This document shows, in pieces, positions 46,272 to 54,513 of a stretch of DNA of 64,000 nt (positions are counted from its first letter, which is position 1; every line of letters begins with the position of its first letter). The position numbers were made by a program, and so were the translations under genes. The notes beneath the pieces were generated by a model. That model was not told where the DNA came from. It did no database searches and worked only from the letters and a program-made list of their open reading frames with translations. The DNA lies in contig NZ_LJJB01000013.1 in assembly GCF_001420695.1 (NCBI RefSeq), positions 124,065-188,064 on the forward strand, given 5' to 3'. The stretch is from Brevibacillus choshinensis (GTDB lineage: Bacteria > Bacillota > Bacilli > Brevibacillales > Brevibacillaceae).

Positions 46272-47486
46272 TTGTTGCAAAATCGCTACGTCCGCACGAT
46301 CATCCTGTCCCGTGCATTTTTACAGCTCGGGATCTGGATACGAAATTTTGCCATTCTTTTGTATGTGACGGATCTGACTCACAATGATCCCTTGTACGTG
46401 TCGCTCATCTCGGTTGTCGAGTATGCGCCCATATTTCTGTTCGCCATTATCGGGGGGACATTCGCTGATCGATGGAAGCCGAGGCGCACGATGATCAACT
46501 GTGACCTGTTGTCGGGTCTTTCGCTGTTTGCTGTACTGATCGCTCTCGTGTACGGCTCCTGGCACGCGTTGTTAGTGTCTACTTTGTTTTCTGCGATCAT
46601 GTCCCAGTTTTCGCAGCCATCTGCCATGAAGTTGTTCAAGCAGCACGTACCGCCCGAGCAGCTCCAGAGCGTCATGGCGATGTTCCAGTCGATGATGGCA
46701 GTCTTCATGGTCATCGGCCCGGTAATTGGTACGTACATCTATCAGCAGTACGGGATCGAGGTTTCCATTGCGTTAACAGGTTTCTTGTTTTTTACATCCG
46801 CACTCGTTTTGATGCTGCTCCCACGGGATGCTCAAGCGGAAGAAGGCTCGACAAAGAAACCAAATTTCAAGCAGGAGCTAGTGGAAGGTCTTCGGTACGT
46901 CTGGGATAACCGCGTGCTGAGGACGTTGGGGGGAACCTTTGCGGTAGCTGGCATGGCTGTAGGTCTCATCCAACCCCTGATCATCTTTGTGGCCATTGAG
47001 AACTTGGCGATGGGAAAAGAGTTTATGCGTTGGCTGCTCATGGCCAATGGAGCGGCGATGCTGGTTGGCGGAGCGATCATCATGAGCGCCGCGAAAAAAG
47101 TGAAGCCCCAGACCTTGCTCGCAGTGGGACTACTGGTGAGCACGGTATGTACGATTGGAATTGGATGGTCACACTCCATCTGGATTACGCTAATTCTGGA
47201 GGCGCTCAGCGGTTTGTTCTATCCATGCATTCATGTAGGGATCAATACGATGATTATGCAAAATACGGAGGTCGACTTTGTTGGGCGGGTCGGAGGAGCT
47301 CTTTCACCTGTGTTTATGGGGATGATGGTCGTAGGGATGTCGACGTCAGGACTTGTGAAAGATGGTCTTTCGTTGGCGGCAGTCTTTTCAGGAAGTGGTC
47401 TACTGTTTTTGGTGGGGGCGCTGCTGTTGCTTCCATTGATGCAAAAAAGCAAAGAAGCAAAGGTGGGGCAGGTCACCAGTAAATAG
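46272..47486 (+). CDS. MFS transporter (efflux type), paralogue 1
   Basis: A 404-residue MFS protein with ~12 TM helices, of the EntS/macrolide-efflux-like MFS_3 group. 'GGTFADRWKPRRTM' is the loop 2-3 signature. Close paralogue of the protein at 58292-59500: both begin 'NRYVRTIILSR' and share 'LQLGIWIRN' and 'FSQPSAMKL'. Start is TTG 46272 (10 nt after GGAGAGGGG); the longer frame from 46239 overlaps the promoter. Substrate unknown, probably a drug or siderophore. Confidence 0.88.
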   Translation: MLQNRYVRTIILSRAFLQLGIWIRNFAILLYVTDLTHNDPLYVSLISVVEYAPIFLFAIIGGTFADRWKPRRTMINCDLLSGLSLFAVLIALVYGSWHALLVSTLFSAIMSQFSQPSAMKLFKQHVPPEQLQSVMAMFQSMMAVFMVIGPVIGTYIYQQYGIEVSIALTGFLFFTSALVLMLLPRDAQAEEGSTKKPNFKQELVEGLRYVWDNRVLRTLGGTFAVAGMAVGLIQPLIIFVAIENLAMGKEFMRWLLMANGAAMLVGGAIIMSAAKKVKPQTLLAVGLLVSTVCTIGIGWSHSIWITLILEALSGLFYPCIHVGINTMIMQNTEVDFVGRVGGALSPVFMGMMVVGMSTSGLVKDGLSLAAVFSGSGLLFLVGALLLLPLMQKSKEAKVGQVTSK

Positions 47487-47605
47487 ATGTTTTCGCATCA
47501 GGCGTTGGCTGTTATCCGAGAGCTATCCCTTGACTTGGAAAACGTGAATGTAAACGGTGGCGAATGGCTACGATGCTTGAGCTGTTATAAACGGTAACGA
47601 AGGAA

Positions 47606-47635
47606 AAGAGCTCTCTTCACGGGTAGAGAGCTCTT
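47606..47635 (+). terminator. Perfect inverted repeat, probable terminator of MFS gene 1
   Basis: AAGAGCTCTCT / AGAGAGCTCTT, 11 bp with an 8-nt loop; the T-run is delayed, so efficiency is uncertain. Confidence 0.55.
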
Positions 47636-47657
47636 ACTGTTTATCCCTATTTTTTTT

Positions 47658-47928
47658 CGGTTGTCCGGTAAGCTGCTAACGCAGGAAGAATTGGCGTCCG
47701 CCCTCGGTCACGTATTGAGTAAGGAAGTACCTGTGCAGCAAGTCGACGATGCCGCTGATAAAGAATGCTGGGGTGCCAGACTTCGTTATCCCTATTCTTG
47801 TAGGAATCCAGCAAGGCATTCGGGAAGGCAACCTGGAGATCGAGAACAGCGATTTCGAAAAGCTTCTTGGACGGCCAGTAACACCGATTGAAAAGGCTCT
47901 AAGTCAACTAGTAAGTGAGATCTCCTAA
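47658..47928 (+). pseudogene. NmrA-like NAD(P)-binding oxidoreductase, 3' fragment with frameshift
   Basis: The first frame reads 'KLLTQEELASALGHVLSKEV' like the later part of NmrA/SDR-a5 proteins. A frameshift near 47773 is needed to continue with 'VPDFVIPILVGIQQGIREGN' and 'FEKLLGRPVTPIEKAL' to TAA at 47926-47928. The N-terminal two thirds, including the nucleotide-binding motif, are absent. So it is a broken relic. Confidence 0.7.
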
Positions 47929-47960
47929 ACGACGGAATCAAGATTACAAACACAAAAAGA

Positions 47961-47994
47961 GACTGCCGGCATTTAAACGGCAGTCTTTGTTTTA
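47961..47994 (+). terminator. Terminator-like hairpin
   Basis: GACTGCCG / CGGCAGTC stem with a TTTGTTTT tail, just after the NmrA relic; likely its old terminator. Confidence 0.65.
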
Positions 47995-48264
47995 CTATCG
48001 AGCAGCATGCAACATGATTGATTTCCATTTTTATGTATAATGAATAAAACCAAATACTAAGGATGAGAAAGGGAATGAAGCATAAATATCCTATGGAGAA
48101 CCTTTGATTTATCCCAATGGGGGACTCAGCTTATTCCTATCAAATTCATCTTTTGCGAAAGAGGAACCTTTATTTATTATAAGGTTAATCTGCATTCAAA
48201 TCGATGAGGCAACGTCACTGGAGTTGCAAAAATAACCACTTTTTCACATTGAGGAGGTCCATTA

Positions 48265-48918
48265 TTGAATTTTTACGAATGGAAGCAACGTATCGAAATC
48301 ATTGCTCATCGAATAAGAGAAATTGGCGGAGATGTTCAAGAAATACGGATGGAAGAGCCTGCTTCAGAAGAGCAAGTTGCAGAAATTGAAAGAACGTTAG
48401 GATTTCCTTTGCCTACGAGTTTTAAAAAGACACTAGTAGAATTCTCTTCAAGTTTCAGTTTTCGATGGTTTGTGCCGGATGACTTCGAGCTTCCTGGAAA
48501 ATTCAGAGGAATATTTGGCGGCACTCCGCATTGGGGACTGAATCTGATCCAGGAATTTGACGGGGAAAGAAAAGGGTGGGCGGAGAATGTCTTCACGAAT
48601 AGGGAAGATGAATACGACGCTGTTTGGCACAATAAATTAGCCTTTCTTGCGGTTGGAAATGGCGATTATATAGCGTTTGATTTGAATGGAAATGATGACC
48701 CTCCCGTAGTTTATCTGAGTCACGATGATGGAGAAGGTCATGGCTATATCATTGGGGAGAATTTCCGTGATTTTATGGATAAATGGTCGAGAATAGCTTT
48801 TGTTGGCGCTGAAGACTGGCAATGGATTCCCTTTACAATGAATATAAACAGTGGCATTGTTCCTGATGGAGAAGCAGCTAATGAATTCAGATCCATCATG
48901 AAACTAGATCGATTGTAG
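48265..48918 (+). CDS. SMI1/KNR4 (SUKH) family protein
   Basis: A 217-residue soluble acidic protein with the SUKH fold: 'ASEEQVAEIERTLGFPLPTS', 'LAFLAVGNGDYIAFDLNG' and 'VVYLSHDDGEGHGYIIGENF'. SUKH proteins are commonly immunity proteins against contact-dependent or polymorphic toxins. No toxin gene is recognisable next to it, so it may be an orphan immunity gene. TTG start follows AGGAGG. Lower G+C than neighbours, hinting at transfer. Confidence 0.88.
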   Translation: MNFYEWKQRIEIIAHRIREIGGDVQEIRMEEPASEEQVAEIERTLGFPLPTSFKKTLVEFSSSFSFRWFVPDDFELPGKFRGIFGGTPHWGLNLIQEFDGERKGWAENVFTNREDEYDAVWHNKLAFLAVGNGDYIAFDLNGNDDPPVVYLSHDDGEGHGYIIGENFRDFMDKWSRIAFVGAEDWQWIPFTMNINSGIVPDGEAANEFRSIMKLDRL

Positions 48919-49004
48919 AAAAACGAGTGAAATCATTTAAACCGTTTTTCAGTATGTAATTCTTTACGAATCCGACTACCACGGGAACGATCAGCCATTT
49001 TCAT

Positions 49005-49038
49005 AATCTGTGGTGCAGCTTAGCTGCATGGATGGCTA
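49005..49038. mobile_element. Solo IS110-type leader/end fragment
   Basis: AATCTGTGGTGCAGC and GCTGCATGGATGGCTA, both identical to 61765-61779 and 61791-61806 in the IS110 relic, here with a 3-nt instead of an 11-nt spacer. Suggests the footprint of a lost element. Confidence 0.45.
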
Positions 49039-49097
49039 ACGGGTTCAATATCGTAATAACAACAGAGGCTGCCAACACTGAAATGGCAGTCTTTGCT
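49035..49097. repeat. CTAACGGGTTC repeat, copy 1
   Basis: GCTAACGGGTTC... then AATAACAACAGAGGCTGCCA / TGGCAGTCTTTG hairpin. The first hairpin is degenerate here. Confidence 0.6.
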
Positions 49098-49329
49098 GTA
49101 CAAATCGACAGGATAGTTCGAAATGAAAACTGCTTACAAAAATGAGGTGAAAGCTATCGTACGGGGAAATGATGCATGGATCCGTTCTACACGAGCCGGC
49201 AACAACCTATTAGTAGCTGTTCTCCTCGGCAGACCACCCATGCACTCGCATCAGAAATAAAGCAGAACTTAAATCGAATTACACCGTATAAAATGGGAAG
49301 ATAGCAAAAGTTGAATGGAGGAGGAAGGG

Positions 49330-50292
49330 ATGAAAGCGATCGTATATGAGCGTTACGGACCTCCAAATGTACTGCAGCTGCGGGAGGTCGCCAAGCCGGT
49401 ACCGAAGGACGACGAGATATTGATTAAAGTCTATGCTGCAACCGCTGCAGCAGGGGATTGGCGCTTACGCAAGGCAGATCCTTTCCTGGTGCGGCTGTTC
49501 AACGGTCTGCGGAGACCGAAGCGAATCAAGATTCTCGGATTCGAATTGGCGGGCGTGGTCGAATCAACGGGCAGCGGCGTTACTCAGTTCAAGCCGGGGG
49601 ATGCCGTCTATGCCGCCTGCGGAATGGACTTCGGCGCGTATGCCGAATACAAATGCATGCCTGAGAACGGCTGCGTTGCGCTCAAGCCAACGAACATGAC
49701 GTTCGAGGAGGCGGCAGCAGTTCCGGTCGGTGCCTATACTGCCTTGCAATTTCTCCGGAAGGGCAATATCCAGAACAGTAGGCGCGTGCTCGTCTACGGC
49801 GCCTCCGGCAGCGTCGGGACGAATGCGGTGCAGCTCGCCAAGCATTTCGGTGCGGAGGTAACCGGAGTATGCAGCACGTCTAATGTGGAATTGGTGAGAT
49901 CGCTGGGAGCCGACCGAGTCATCGATTATACGAAAGAAAAGTTTGAAAATGACGGTCCGGCCTACGATATCATTTTCGATACGGTCGGAAAGAGTCCGTT
50001 CAAGGCTTGCGTCGAGCGTCTGACACCAACCGGCTTCTACCTGAGAGCGGTACATATGAGCCCACTGCCGGTAGTTCGTGGGCTATGGGTCAAATTAACG
50101 AGCGGCAAGAACGTGATCGGCGGAACATCGAAGGAAAACGCGGAAGACTTGATGTATCTGAAGGGGCTGATCGAGGCAGGCAAGCTGCGCTCGGTCATCG
50201 ACCGCAGTTATCCGCTGGAGCAAGCGTCGGAGGCCCACTACTATGTAGAGCAGGGCCATAAGATAGGCAACGTGGTGTTAATTGTTCGATAA
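49330..50292 (+). CDS. Zinc-free MDR alcohol dehydrogenase / quinone oxidoreductase family protein
   Basis: A 320-residue medium-chain reductase: GroES-like domain '[20 protein letters not shown]', substrate loop '[20 protein letters not shown]', then the NADPH site '[20 protein letters not shown]'. The structural zinc cysteine lobe is missing, as in quinone oxidoreductases. ATG 49330 follows GGAGGAGGAAGG. Base composition is richer in G+C than the adjacent genes, so it may be a recent import. Monocistronic with a terminator at 50345. Confidence 0.92.
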   Translation: MKAIVYERYGPPNVLQLREVAKPVPKDDEILIKVYAATAAAGDWRLRKADPFLVRLFNGLRRPKRIKILGFELAGVVESTGSGVTQFKPGDAVYAACGMDFGAYAEYKCMPENGCVALKPTNMTFEEAAAVPVGAYTALQFLRKGNIQNSRRVLVYGASGSVGTNAVQLAKHFGAEVTGVCSTSNVELVRSLGADRVIDYTKEKFENDGPAYDIIFDTVGKSPFKACVERLTPTGFYLRAVHMSPLPVVRGLWVKLTSGKNVIGGTSKENAEDLMYLKGLIEAGKLRSVIDRSYPLEQASEAHYYVEQGHKIGNVVLIVR

Positions 50293-50344
50293 GGTAATAG
50301 GTTGGAATAATCGTGCGTTCAACTACCAGGTTCGAAAGTATAAT

Positions 50345-50372
50345 AAAACGGGTGCTGCGGCACCCGTTTTTT
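50345..50372 (+). terminator. Terminator of the MDR gene
   Basis: AAAACGGGTGC / GCACCCGTTTT stem, 4-nt loop, T6. Confidence 0.85.
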
Positions 50373-50378
50373 GTTTTG

Positions 50379-50447
50379 TTTAACTACGGGCACGATCGTA
50401 CAATGACAACAGGCTGCCGATATGATCGGCCACCTGTTTAGCTAACA
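50379..50447. repeat. CTAACGGGTTC repeat, degenerate copy 2
   Basis: TTTAACTACGGGCACGATCGT then ACAATGACAACAGGCTGCCG / CGGCCACCTGTT; keeps the order of the family but with many changes. Confidence 0.35.
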
Positions 50448-50552
50448 ACAGCCCCTTTCCATACGCAGATAGAGCCAACTCTGCCAGTATTCGCCGGCAT
50501 TCAGCAAATTGTGTGCAACAAATCATCCCCGAACTCACGTTTATATAAGTGT

Positions 50553-50651
50553 ATGGAACAGTTTGCCAAACGGGTAGAAGCCTTTTTTGGACAAGACTAC
50601 CCTACGCCTACGAATGTCGATACGTTGATTAGTAATGAGGAGGAGGAGTGA
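50553..50651 (+). CDS. Short ORF coupled to the deacetylase gene
   Basis: A 32-residue frame starting 'MEQFAKRVEAFFGQDYPTP' and ending in Glu repeats, whose codons for EEEE form the ribosome site of the deacetylase; its TGA is 1 nt before that ATG. No good ribosome site of its own. Could be a leader peptide, the tail of a lost gene, or chance. Confidence 0.3.
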   Translation: MEQFAKRVEAFFGQDYPTPTNVDTLISNEEEE

Positions 50652-50652
50652 G

Positions 50653-51801
50653 ATGCGAAAGATCATTTCTGGGTTGCTGGTTGGAGCGATGGTTTCTTCA
50701 GCCGGGGTAGTATCTGCCGCACAACCTATTACACTGGTGATGAACGGTCAAGTGGGGAAAATAGATGCTTCTCCACAAATCATAAAAGGGAGGGCGTTCG
50801 TTCCCGTTCGCGCAGTGGCCGAGGAATTGGGGGCTACCGTGAAATGGGATGCTGCCAATCGAGCTGTTCACGTGATCACAGGAGAACAGAAAAAGGATGT
50901 TTCCTTAGAAATGAGCAAGAATGAATCATCAGCGCAAGCAATGAGACTCGTCATCAACGGGAAAGAGGTAAAATCCGGGGTTTCACCCAAAATGATAAAG
51001 GACAAAGCATGGGTACCTGCTAGGGATTTGGCTGAAGGATTGGGGAGTGGGGTTCAGTGGAATACATCCCAACAATCGGTATGGATTACAAACAAGATCG
51101 TCAATCCTTCGGCCAAGGACTTCAACGGACAAGCCATGATTACGTTCTCTTATGATGACGGATTGGATACCTTTTATGATTTTGCTTTGCCGTTGCACGA
51201 AAAATACGGAATTCCAGCAACCGACAATATCATTGCCGGAAGGATTAAAGACGGTGCTCGGACGATGTATCTTGATGCCGATCAAATTAGAGATATGTAC
51301 GATCGCGGGGTCGAAATCGGTTCTCACAGTTTTTCTCATGCGGACGGGTTAACGACTCTTTCGGATGAAGATTTGGACTTTGAATTGAGAGAAAGTAAAG
51401 CGGTGTTGGAACAGATTGTCCCAAAGGTTCAAACGATCGGGATCCCGTTTTCTATGTATGACAAGCGAGTAAAAGCTTCAGTGAAAAAATACTATAAAGC
51501 AGCGAGAAATTTTGAACACCTGCAGAACGACGTTCCATCTGCAGACAAACTATGGCTGCATACAGCAATTGCCGTAACCAATGAGACGACTTTCGATCAA
51601 ATTAAACTGCGAATTGATGAGGCTGTAAAAAACAAGCAATGGTGCATCATCATGTTGCACGGTATCGACCCGGATAACAGAGACCTGTATGAAATTAAGC
51701 CAGCGTTGCTGGAGAAGGTTCTCGCCTATGTTGCGAGTTTGGGGAGAGATAAAATATTGCCGGTCAACACGATAGATGGAGTGTCACTTGCCGTGAAGTA
51801 G
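50653..51801 (+). CDS. Secreted polysaccharide deacetylase with copper-amine-oxidase-like stalk domain
   Basis: A 382-residue exported protein: signal peptide (about 1-23, 'GLLVGAMVSSAGVVSAAQ'), two CuAO_N1-like repeats (about 25-150; 'KGRAFVPVRAVAEELGATV' and 'KDKAWVPARDLAEGLGSGV'), then a NodB domain (about 160-380). NodB motif 1 is 'TFSYDDG' (Asp-Asp) and motif 2 'SHSFSHAD' (His-x-x-x-His). It would remove acyl groups from cell-wall or extracellular polysaccharide; the repeats probably bind the wall. GGAGGAGGAG precedes ATG 50653. Confidence 0.92.
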   Translation: MRKIISGLLVGAMVSSAGVVSAAQPITLVMNGQVGKIDASPQIIKGRAFVPVRAVAEELGATVKWDAANRAVHVITGEQKKDVSLEMSKNESSAQAMRLVINGKEVKSGVSPKMIKDKAWVPARDLAEGLGSGVQWNTSQQSVWITNKIVNPSAKDFNGQAMITFSYDDGLDTFYDFALPLHEKYGIPATDNIIAGRIKDGARTMYLDADQIRDMYDRGVEIGSHSFSHADGLTTLSDEDLDFELRESKAVLEQIVPKVQTIGIPFSMYDKRVKASVKKYYKAARNFEHLQNDVPSADKLWLHTAIAVTNETTFDQIKLRIDEAVKNKQWCIIMLHGIDPDNRDLYEIKPALLEKVLAYVASLGRDKILPVNTIDGVSLAVK

Positions 51802-51852
51802 ATGGTATTGACTAGATCCGAGTAACAGACCAAGCAAATGGAGGGTGAGACG

Positions 51853-52722
51853 ATGAAAGTTCTACGAGCGGTTTCACTAACATTAGGACTGACTTTTGGA
51901 GTTTTTAGTATGGTTCATGCGGAAGCCAGCGGAATCGATCCCCAGTTCACCAACTCGAGATTGCCTGGGGGAGGAATCGAGGTGCCTCACAACCAGAGAT
52001 TCCAACTTTCTACGGATCAACAATGGATCTACTCTCAAGGGCATTTGTCTGATCTGATTCGCTTGCAGTGGACGGCAGATCGGGCAAAACCTGCCATCTC
52101 CTGGGCGGATGAAACAGGTCAGGATAAGACAGCCATTGTCTCGCATGCGAAGGCAAATGATCCGGAACAGCAGGATCATAACCATTTATCTATCGAAACG
52201 ACCATGTCTCCAACAGGAAAATATCCAAATCAGCTTTTCACCAGATTTGAGGTTCCATACGACCAGGATATAGCGGAGATCCGAACTCACTCGGCGAATT
52301 TGAATGTGGTGGACGGGCTCATGAGAATAGCCGGTTCGGTTGGCGTTAACCGCGATGTACAGCTTGCGAAAACCGCAAATGGAAATGTAACGACCCCGCG
52401 ATGGACGGTAAGAGCGGATGGTACGACTGAATCTGGAGCGAACGCCGGTTCAAACTTCCGCATTATCCGTTACTCCGATTCGGGGGAAGAAATGGACACA
52501 CCGTTCTCTATTAATCGCAGCAATGGCAATGTCGGTATTGACAACACAGATGCCACAGCTAAACTCGACGTGAATGGTGATCGTATTCGAATCAGGAAAT
52601 CTGCCACCCCAGCATCTTCATCAGCTCCGGGGAATGTCGGAGAGATCGTGTGGGACAGCGAGTATCTTTATATTTGCATTGCACCGAACAAATGGAAAAG
52701 AACAGAGCTAACCTCGTGGTAA
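51853..52722 (+). CDS. Secreted hypothetical protein with tail-fibre-like C-terminus
   Basis: A 289-residue exported protein: signal peptide ending near 'SMVHAEA', then beta-rich sequence. The last third has 'NGNVGIDNTDATAKLDVNGD' and ends 'GEIVWDSEYLYICIAPNKWKR', as in phage tail fibres and surface proteins next to trimerised stalks. GGAGGGTGAG precedes ATG 51853. 51 nt after the deacetylase, so probably cotranscribed. Function unknown, likely surface-exposed. Confidence 0.75.
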   Translation: MKVLRAVSLTLGLTFGVFSMVHAEASGIDPQFTNSRLPGGGIEVPHNQRFQLSTDQQWIYSQGHLSDLIRLQWTADRAKPAISWADETGQDKTAIVSHAKANDPEQQDHNHLSIETTMSPTGKYPNQLFTRFEVPYDQDIAEIRTHSANLNVVDGLMRIAGSVGVNRDVQLAKTANGNVTTPRWTVRADGTTESGANAGSNFRIIRYSDSGEEMDTPFSINRSNGNVGIDNTDATAKLDVNGDRIRIRKSATPASSSAPGNVGEIVWDSEYLYICIAPNKWKRTELTSW

Positions 52723-52850
52723 AAGGCAATAAACACGGAACAACAGTCTTTGAACTATCATCCGGCAGCCTCGTTAAGCTGTTAGGCAGATGTCATAATC
52801 CACTCCCTTCGACTTTAGAAACCTGCTAAATAAAGGAGGTTTGGTTAGAA

Positions 52851-52910
52851 ATGCCCCAAGTCGGGCAAAATACCTTCCGGGAATGTGAATGTAAGCAGAG
52901 CACTTCCTGA
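52851..52910 (+). CDS. 19-residue short ORF before the glycine-zipper gene
   Basis: ATG 11 nt after a strong AAAGGAGG; 'MPQVGQNTFRECECKQSTS' with a Cys-Glu-Cys pair. Its stop overlaps the ribosome site of the next gene, suggesting translational coupling. No homology known to me. Confidence 0.3.
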   Translation: MPQVGQNTFRECECKQSTS

Positions 52911-52923
52911 GGGGGTGAGTTGG

Positions 52924-53154
52924 ATGGCTGAAGGCAAAGATCGTTTTCAAAAGGATGCCGAAGATGTGGATAACAATAATGCATCAGAAGCAGTAGGTAC
53001 GACAGGTGGTGCAATCGCAGGTGCTGCCGCAGGTTCCGTTTTTGGGCCTCTAGGTACCGTTGCAGGTGCTGTTGTTGGTGGTGTGGTAGGGAATAAAGCT
53101 GGTGACGTTGTTGATAATTCTGTCGACGAAGTTGACCAAAACCGGGAAGAATAA
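52924..53154 (+). CDS. Small glycine-zipper protein
   Basis: A 76-residue protein with acidic ends and a central Gly-x-x-x-Gly stretch ('GGAIAGAAAGSVFGPLGTVA', 'GGVVGNKAGD') of the glycine-zipper type, which inserts into or associates with membranes. No signal peptide. GAGGGGGTGAG precedes ATG 52924. Related small proteins occur in Bacillus-group spores and stress regulons, but no role can be assigned. Confidence 0.7.
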   Translation: MAEGKDRFQKDAEDVDNNNASEAVGTTGGAIAGAAAGSVFGPLGTVAGAVVGGVVGNKAGDVVDNSVDEVDQNREE

Positions 53155-53368
53155 AAGGTCGTTTTGCATGAGTATTTAGAAAGAAGTTTTATACAGGACA
53201 TACTGTTCAAAAGGACATCGAGAGCTTAAAGCTATGCGATTTCCTTTTTCTTTTTTTCATTTTTTATTGGGAAGGAGCTATTTGTTTTAACTATCAACTT
53301 CTGAAATCAGACTGGATTCAAGCTTGTTTATGCTGGGGTTGGTGGATTTCTTATATGGGTTAGATTAT

Positions 53369-53414
53369 TAAACTAACTTGGTTCGATAGCTTACCAAGTC
53401 ATCAGAGGCAGATG
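53369..53414. repeat. CTAACGGGTTC repeat, degenerate copy 3
   Basis: AAACTAACTTGGTTCGATAGC followed by a GAGGCAG remnant; the 3' hairpin is lost. Confidence 0.4.
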
Positions 53415-53484
53415 GAGATGATCCCGTAGTCTTCGTAAGCTATTGGGCAGGTTAGTTGGGGATGAAATTTTCTGATTCCAGCAC

Positions 53485-53517
53485 AAAAAACTCGCCCAAA
53501 ATGCAGGAGTTTTTTTA
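53485..53517. terminator. Bidirectional terminator
   Basis: AAAAAACTC / GAGTTTTTT stem with 12-nt loop, between convergent genes at 53154 and 53557. Confidence 0.65.
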
Positions 53518-53556
53518 TGCCTAATATGATGGCAAAAAGGCAAATTAGAATAACCT

Positions 53557-54048
53557 CTAACACAAAACTATGATTCTATATGGCATGGTTTGGGCGGGGA
53601 TACTTTTTGTGGCAGGTCCATAGATAACAATTAGATCTCGGTTCACGGGGGTTCTAGAAAAGGGTTGCCCATTTGTTAACACCATTTGGGTATATGGAGA
53701 AATATTTAATTGTAATTGCCCGTCACTACTCACCATCTGACTATTAAAATAATCTACTTTTACGTTCTGAAATGAGCTATATTTTACCATGACAAGTGCT
53801 TGATATTGTGGAGGGTAAATAAAAGGAACAGGCGCATTCCCATCATAATATCCAGTTACGCGATCGCCTATTGCCACCATTACATGGTCTACAAAGTAAG
53901 TTGTAGGTGATACTACGAAATTAACTAATGCTCCTAAACCGTTTTCTACAGATATTAATTTATAACAGCCTTCCCCTTCACCATTTTGCCCTGTAATAAA
54001 ATCACTTATCATTGTAACGATCCCCTGAAAAGAATAGAAATTAATCAT
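53557..54048 (-). CDS. Hypothetical protein, AT-rich orphan
   Basis: A 163-residue soluble protein with beta-rich composition; repeated look of 'FVDHVMVAIGDRVTGYYDGN' and 'PFIYPPQYQALVMVKYSSFQ' suggests an OB- or sandwich-like fold. No signal peptide or TM segment. ATG 54048 has GGAGG 7 nt ahead; the frame extends to 54087 without a ribosome site. Clearly more AT-rich than the core genes, so probably acquired. I recall no characterised relative. Confidence 0.65.
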   Translation of the reverse strand: MINFYSFQGIVTMISDFITGQNGEGEGCYKLISVENGLGALVNFVVSPTTYFVDHVMVAIGDRVTGYYDGNAPVPFIYPPQYQALVMVKYSSFQNVKVDYFNSQMVSSDGQLQLNISPYTQMVLTNGQPFSRTPVNRDLIVIYGPATKSIPAQTMPYRIIVLC

Positions 54049-54513
54049 ACATATACCTCCATTGCTTAAAGGCAGGTAGTGGCCCATTGTTATTGGAGAT
54101 AGTCCACAAGATATAGCCCCTTACTTCTAAACTAATTTATGTGAAATTACTGAGATAGGTGAATATCATCATTTGTCTTTGCTTGGACCTTTTTCCTCCT
54201 ATTCCGATATTGTAAATTTCTAACCTATTGTTAATGTTTATCAAACACAACATTGACTCTTGTTCAACTAGCGGGTTCGCTAGTTCAATAACAATGTGGA
54301 AAGGCAGTCGAATTAACCGGCTGCCCTTTTCTATGCTAACGGGTAGGATAATGGAAGAATTTGCAGCCGGCATAGGCCTTCATAACAAAATGAATCATCA
54401 ATCATTCAACATTTGCGATTATGAAAACGCAAGATCTTGAAACGTATATTCCCCTATACTAAAAAAGCAAATTTGAATGGCAATTAGTTGTGACGAAGAA
54501 TGGGGGAATGAGC
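54049..54513. other. Intergenic region
   Basis: 465 nt between divergent genes. Only repeat copy 4 (54266-54330) is recognisable; no gene. Confidence 0.5.
54266..54330. repeat. CTAACGGGTTC repeat, copy 4
   Basis: CTAGCG-GGTT-CGCTAG hairpin (54268-54283), then AATAACAATGTGGAAAGGCAG, then GGCAGTCG / CGGCTGCC terminator-like hairpin with CTTTT. Compared with copy 6 the first stem has compensatory changes. Confidence 0.75.

Larger units (their letters stand above)
47487..48264. other. Intergenic region with a pseudogene and hairpins
   Basis: Carries two hairpins (47606-47635, 47961-47994) and an NmrA-like pseudogene (47658-47928). 48050-48230 is AT-rich with no convincing gene. Confidence 0.5.
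48919..49329. other. Intergenic region with IS110-like end and repeat copy 1
   Basis: Holds a fragment matching the leader of the IS110 relic (49005-49038), copy 1 of the CTAACGGGTTC repeat, and a 45-codon frame at 49123-49260 that I do not recognise. Confidence 0.5.
50293..50652. other. Intergenic region
   Basis: Contains the terminator 50345-50372, a degenerate CTAACGGG repeat (50379-50447) and a short coupled frame at 50553-50651. Confidence 0.5.
53155..53556. other. Intergenic region
   Basis: Between convergent genes. Holds a degenerate repeat copy (53369-53414) and a bidirectional terminator (53485-53517); no gene seen. Confidence 0.5.

Noticed and set aside
48077-48230. Frame reading 'YGEPLIYPNGGLSLFLSNSS'
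   Set aside because: No start codon or ribosome site in frame and no family recognised; could be a relic but cannot be supported.
49123-49260. 45-codon frame 'MKTAYKNEVKAIVRGND...'
   Set aside because: No clear ribosome site, no recognisable similarity, sits among repeat debris.
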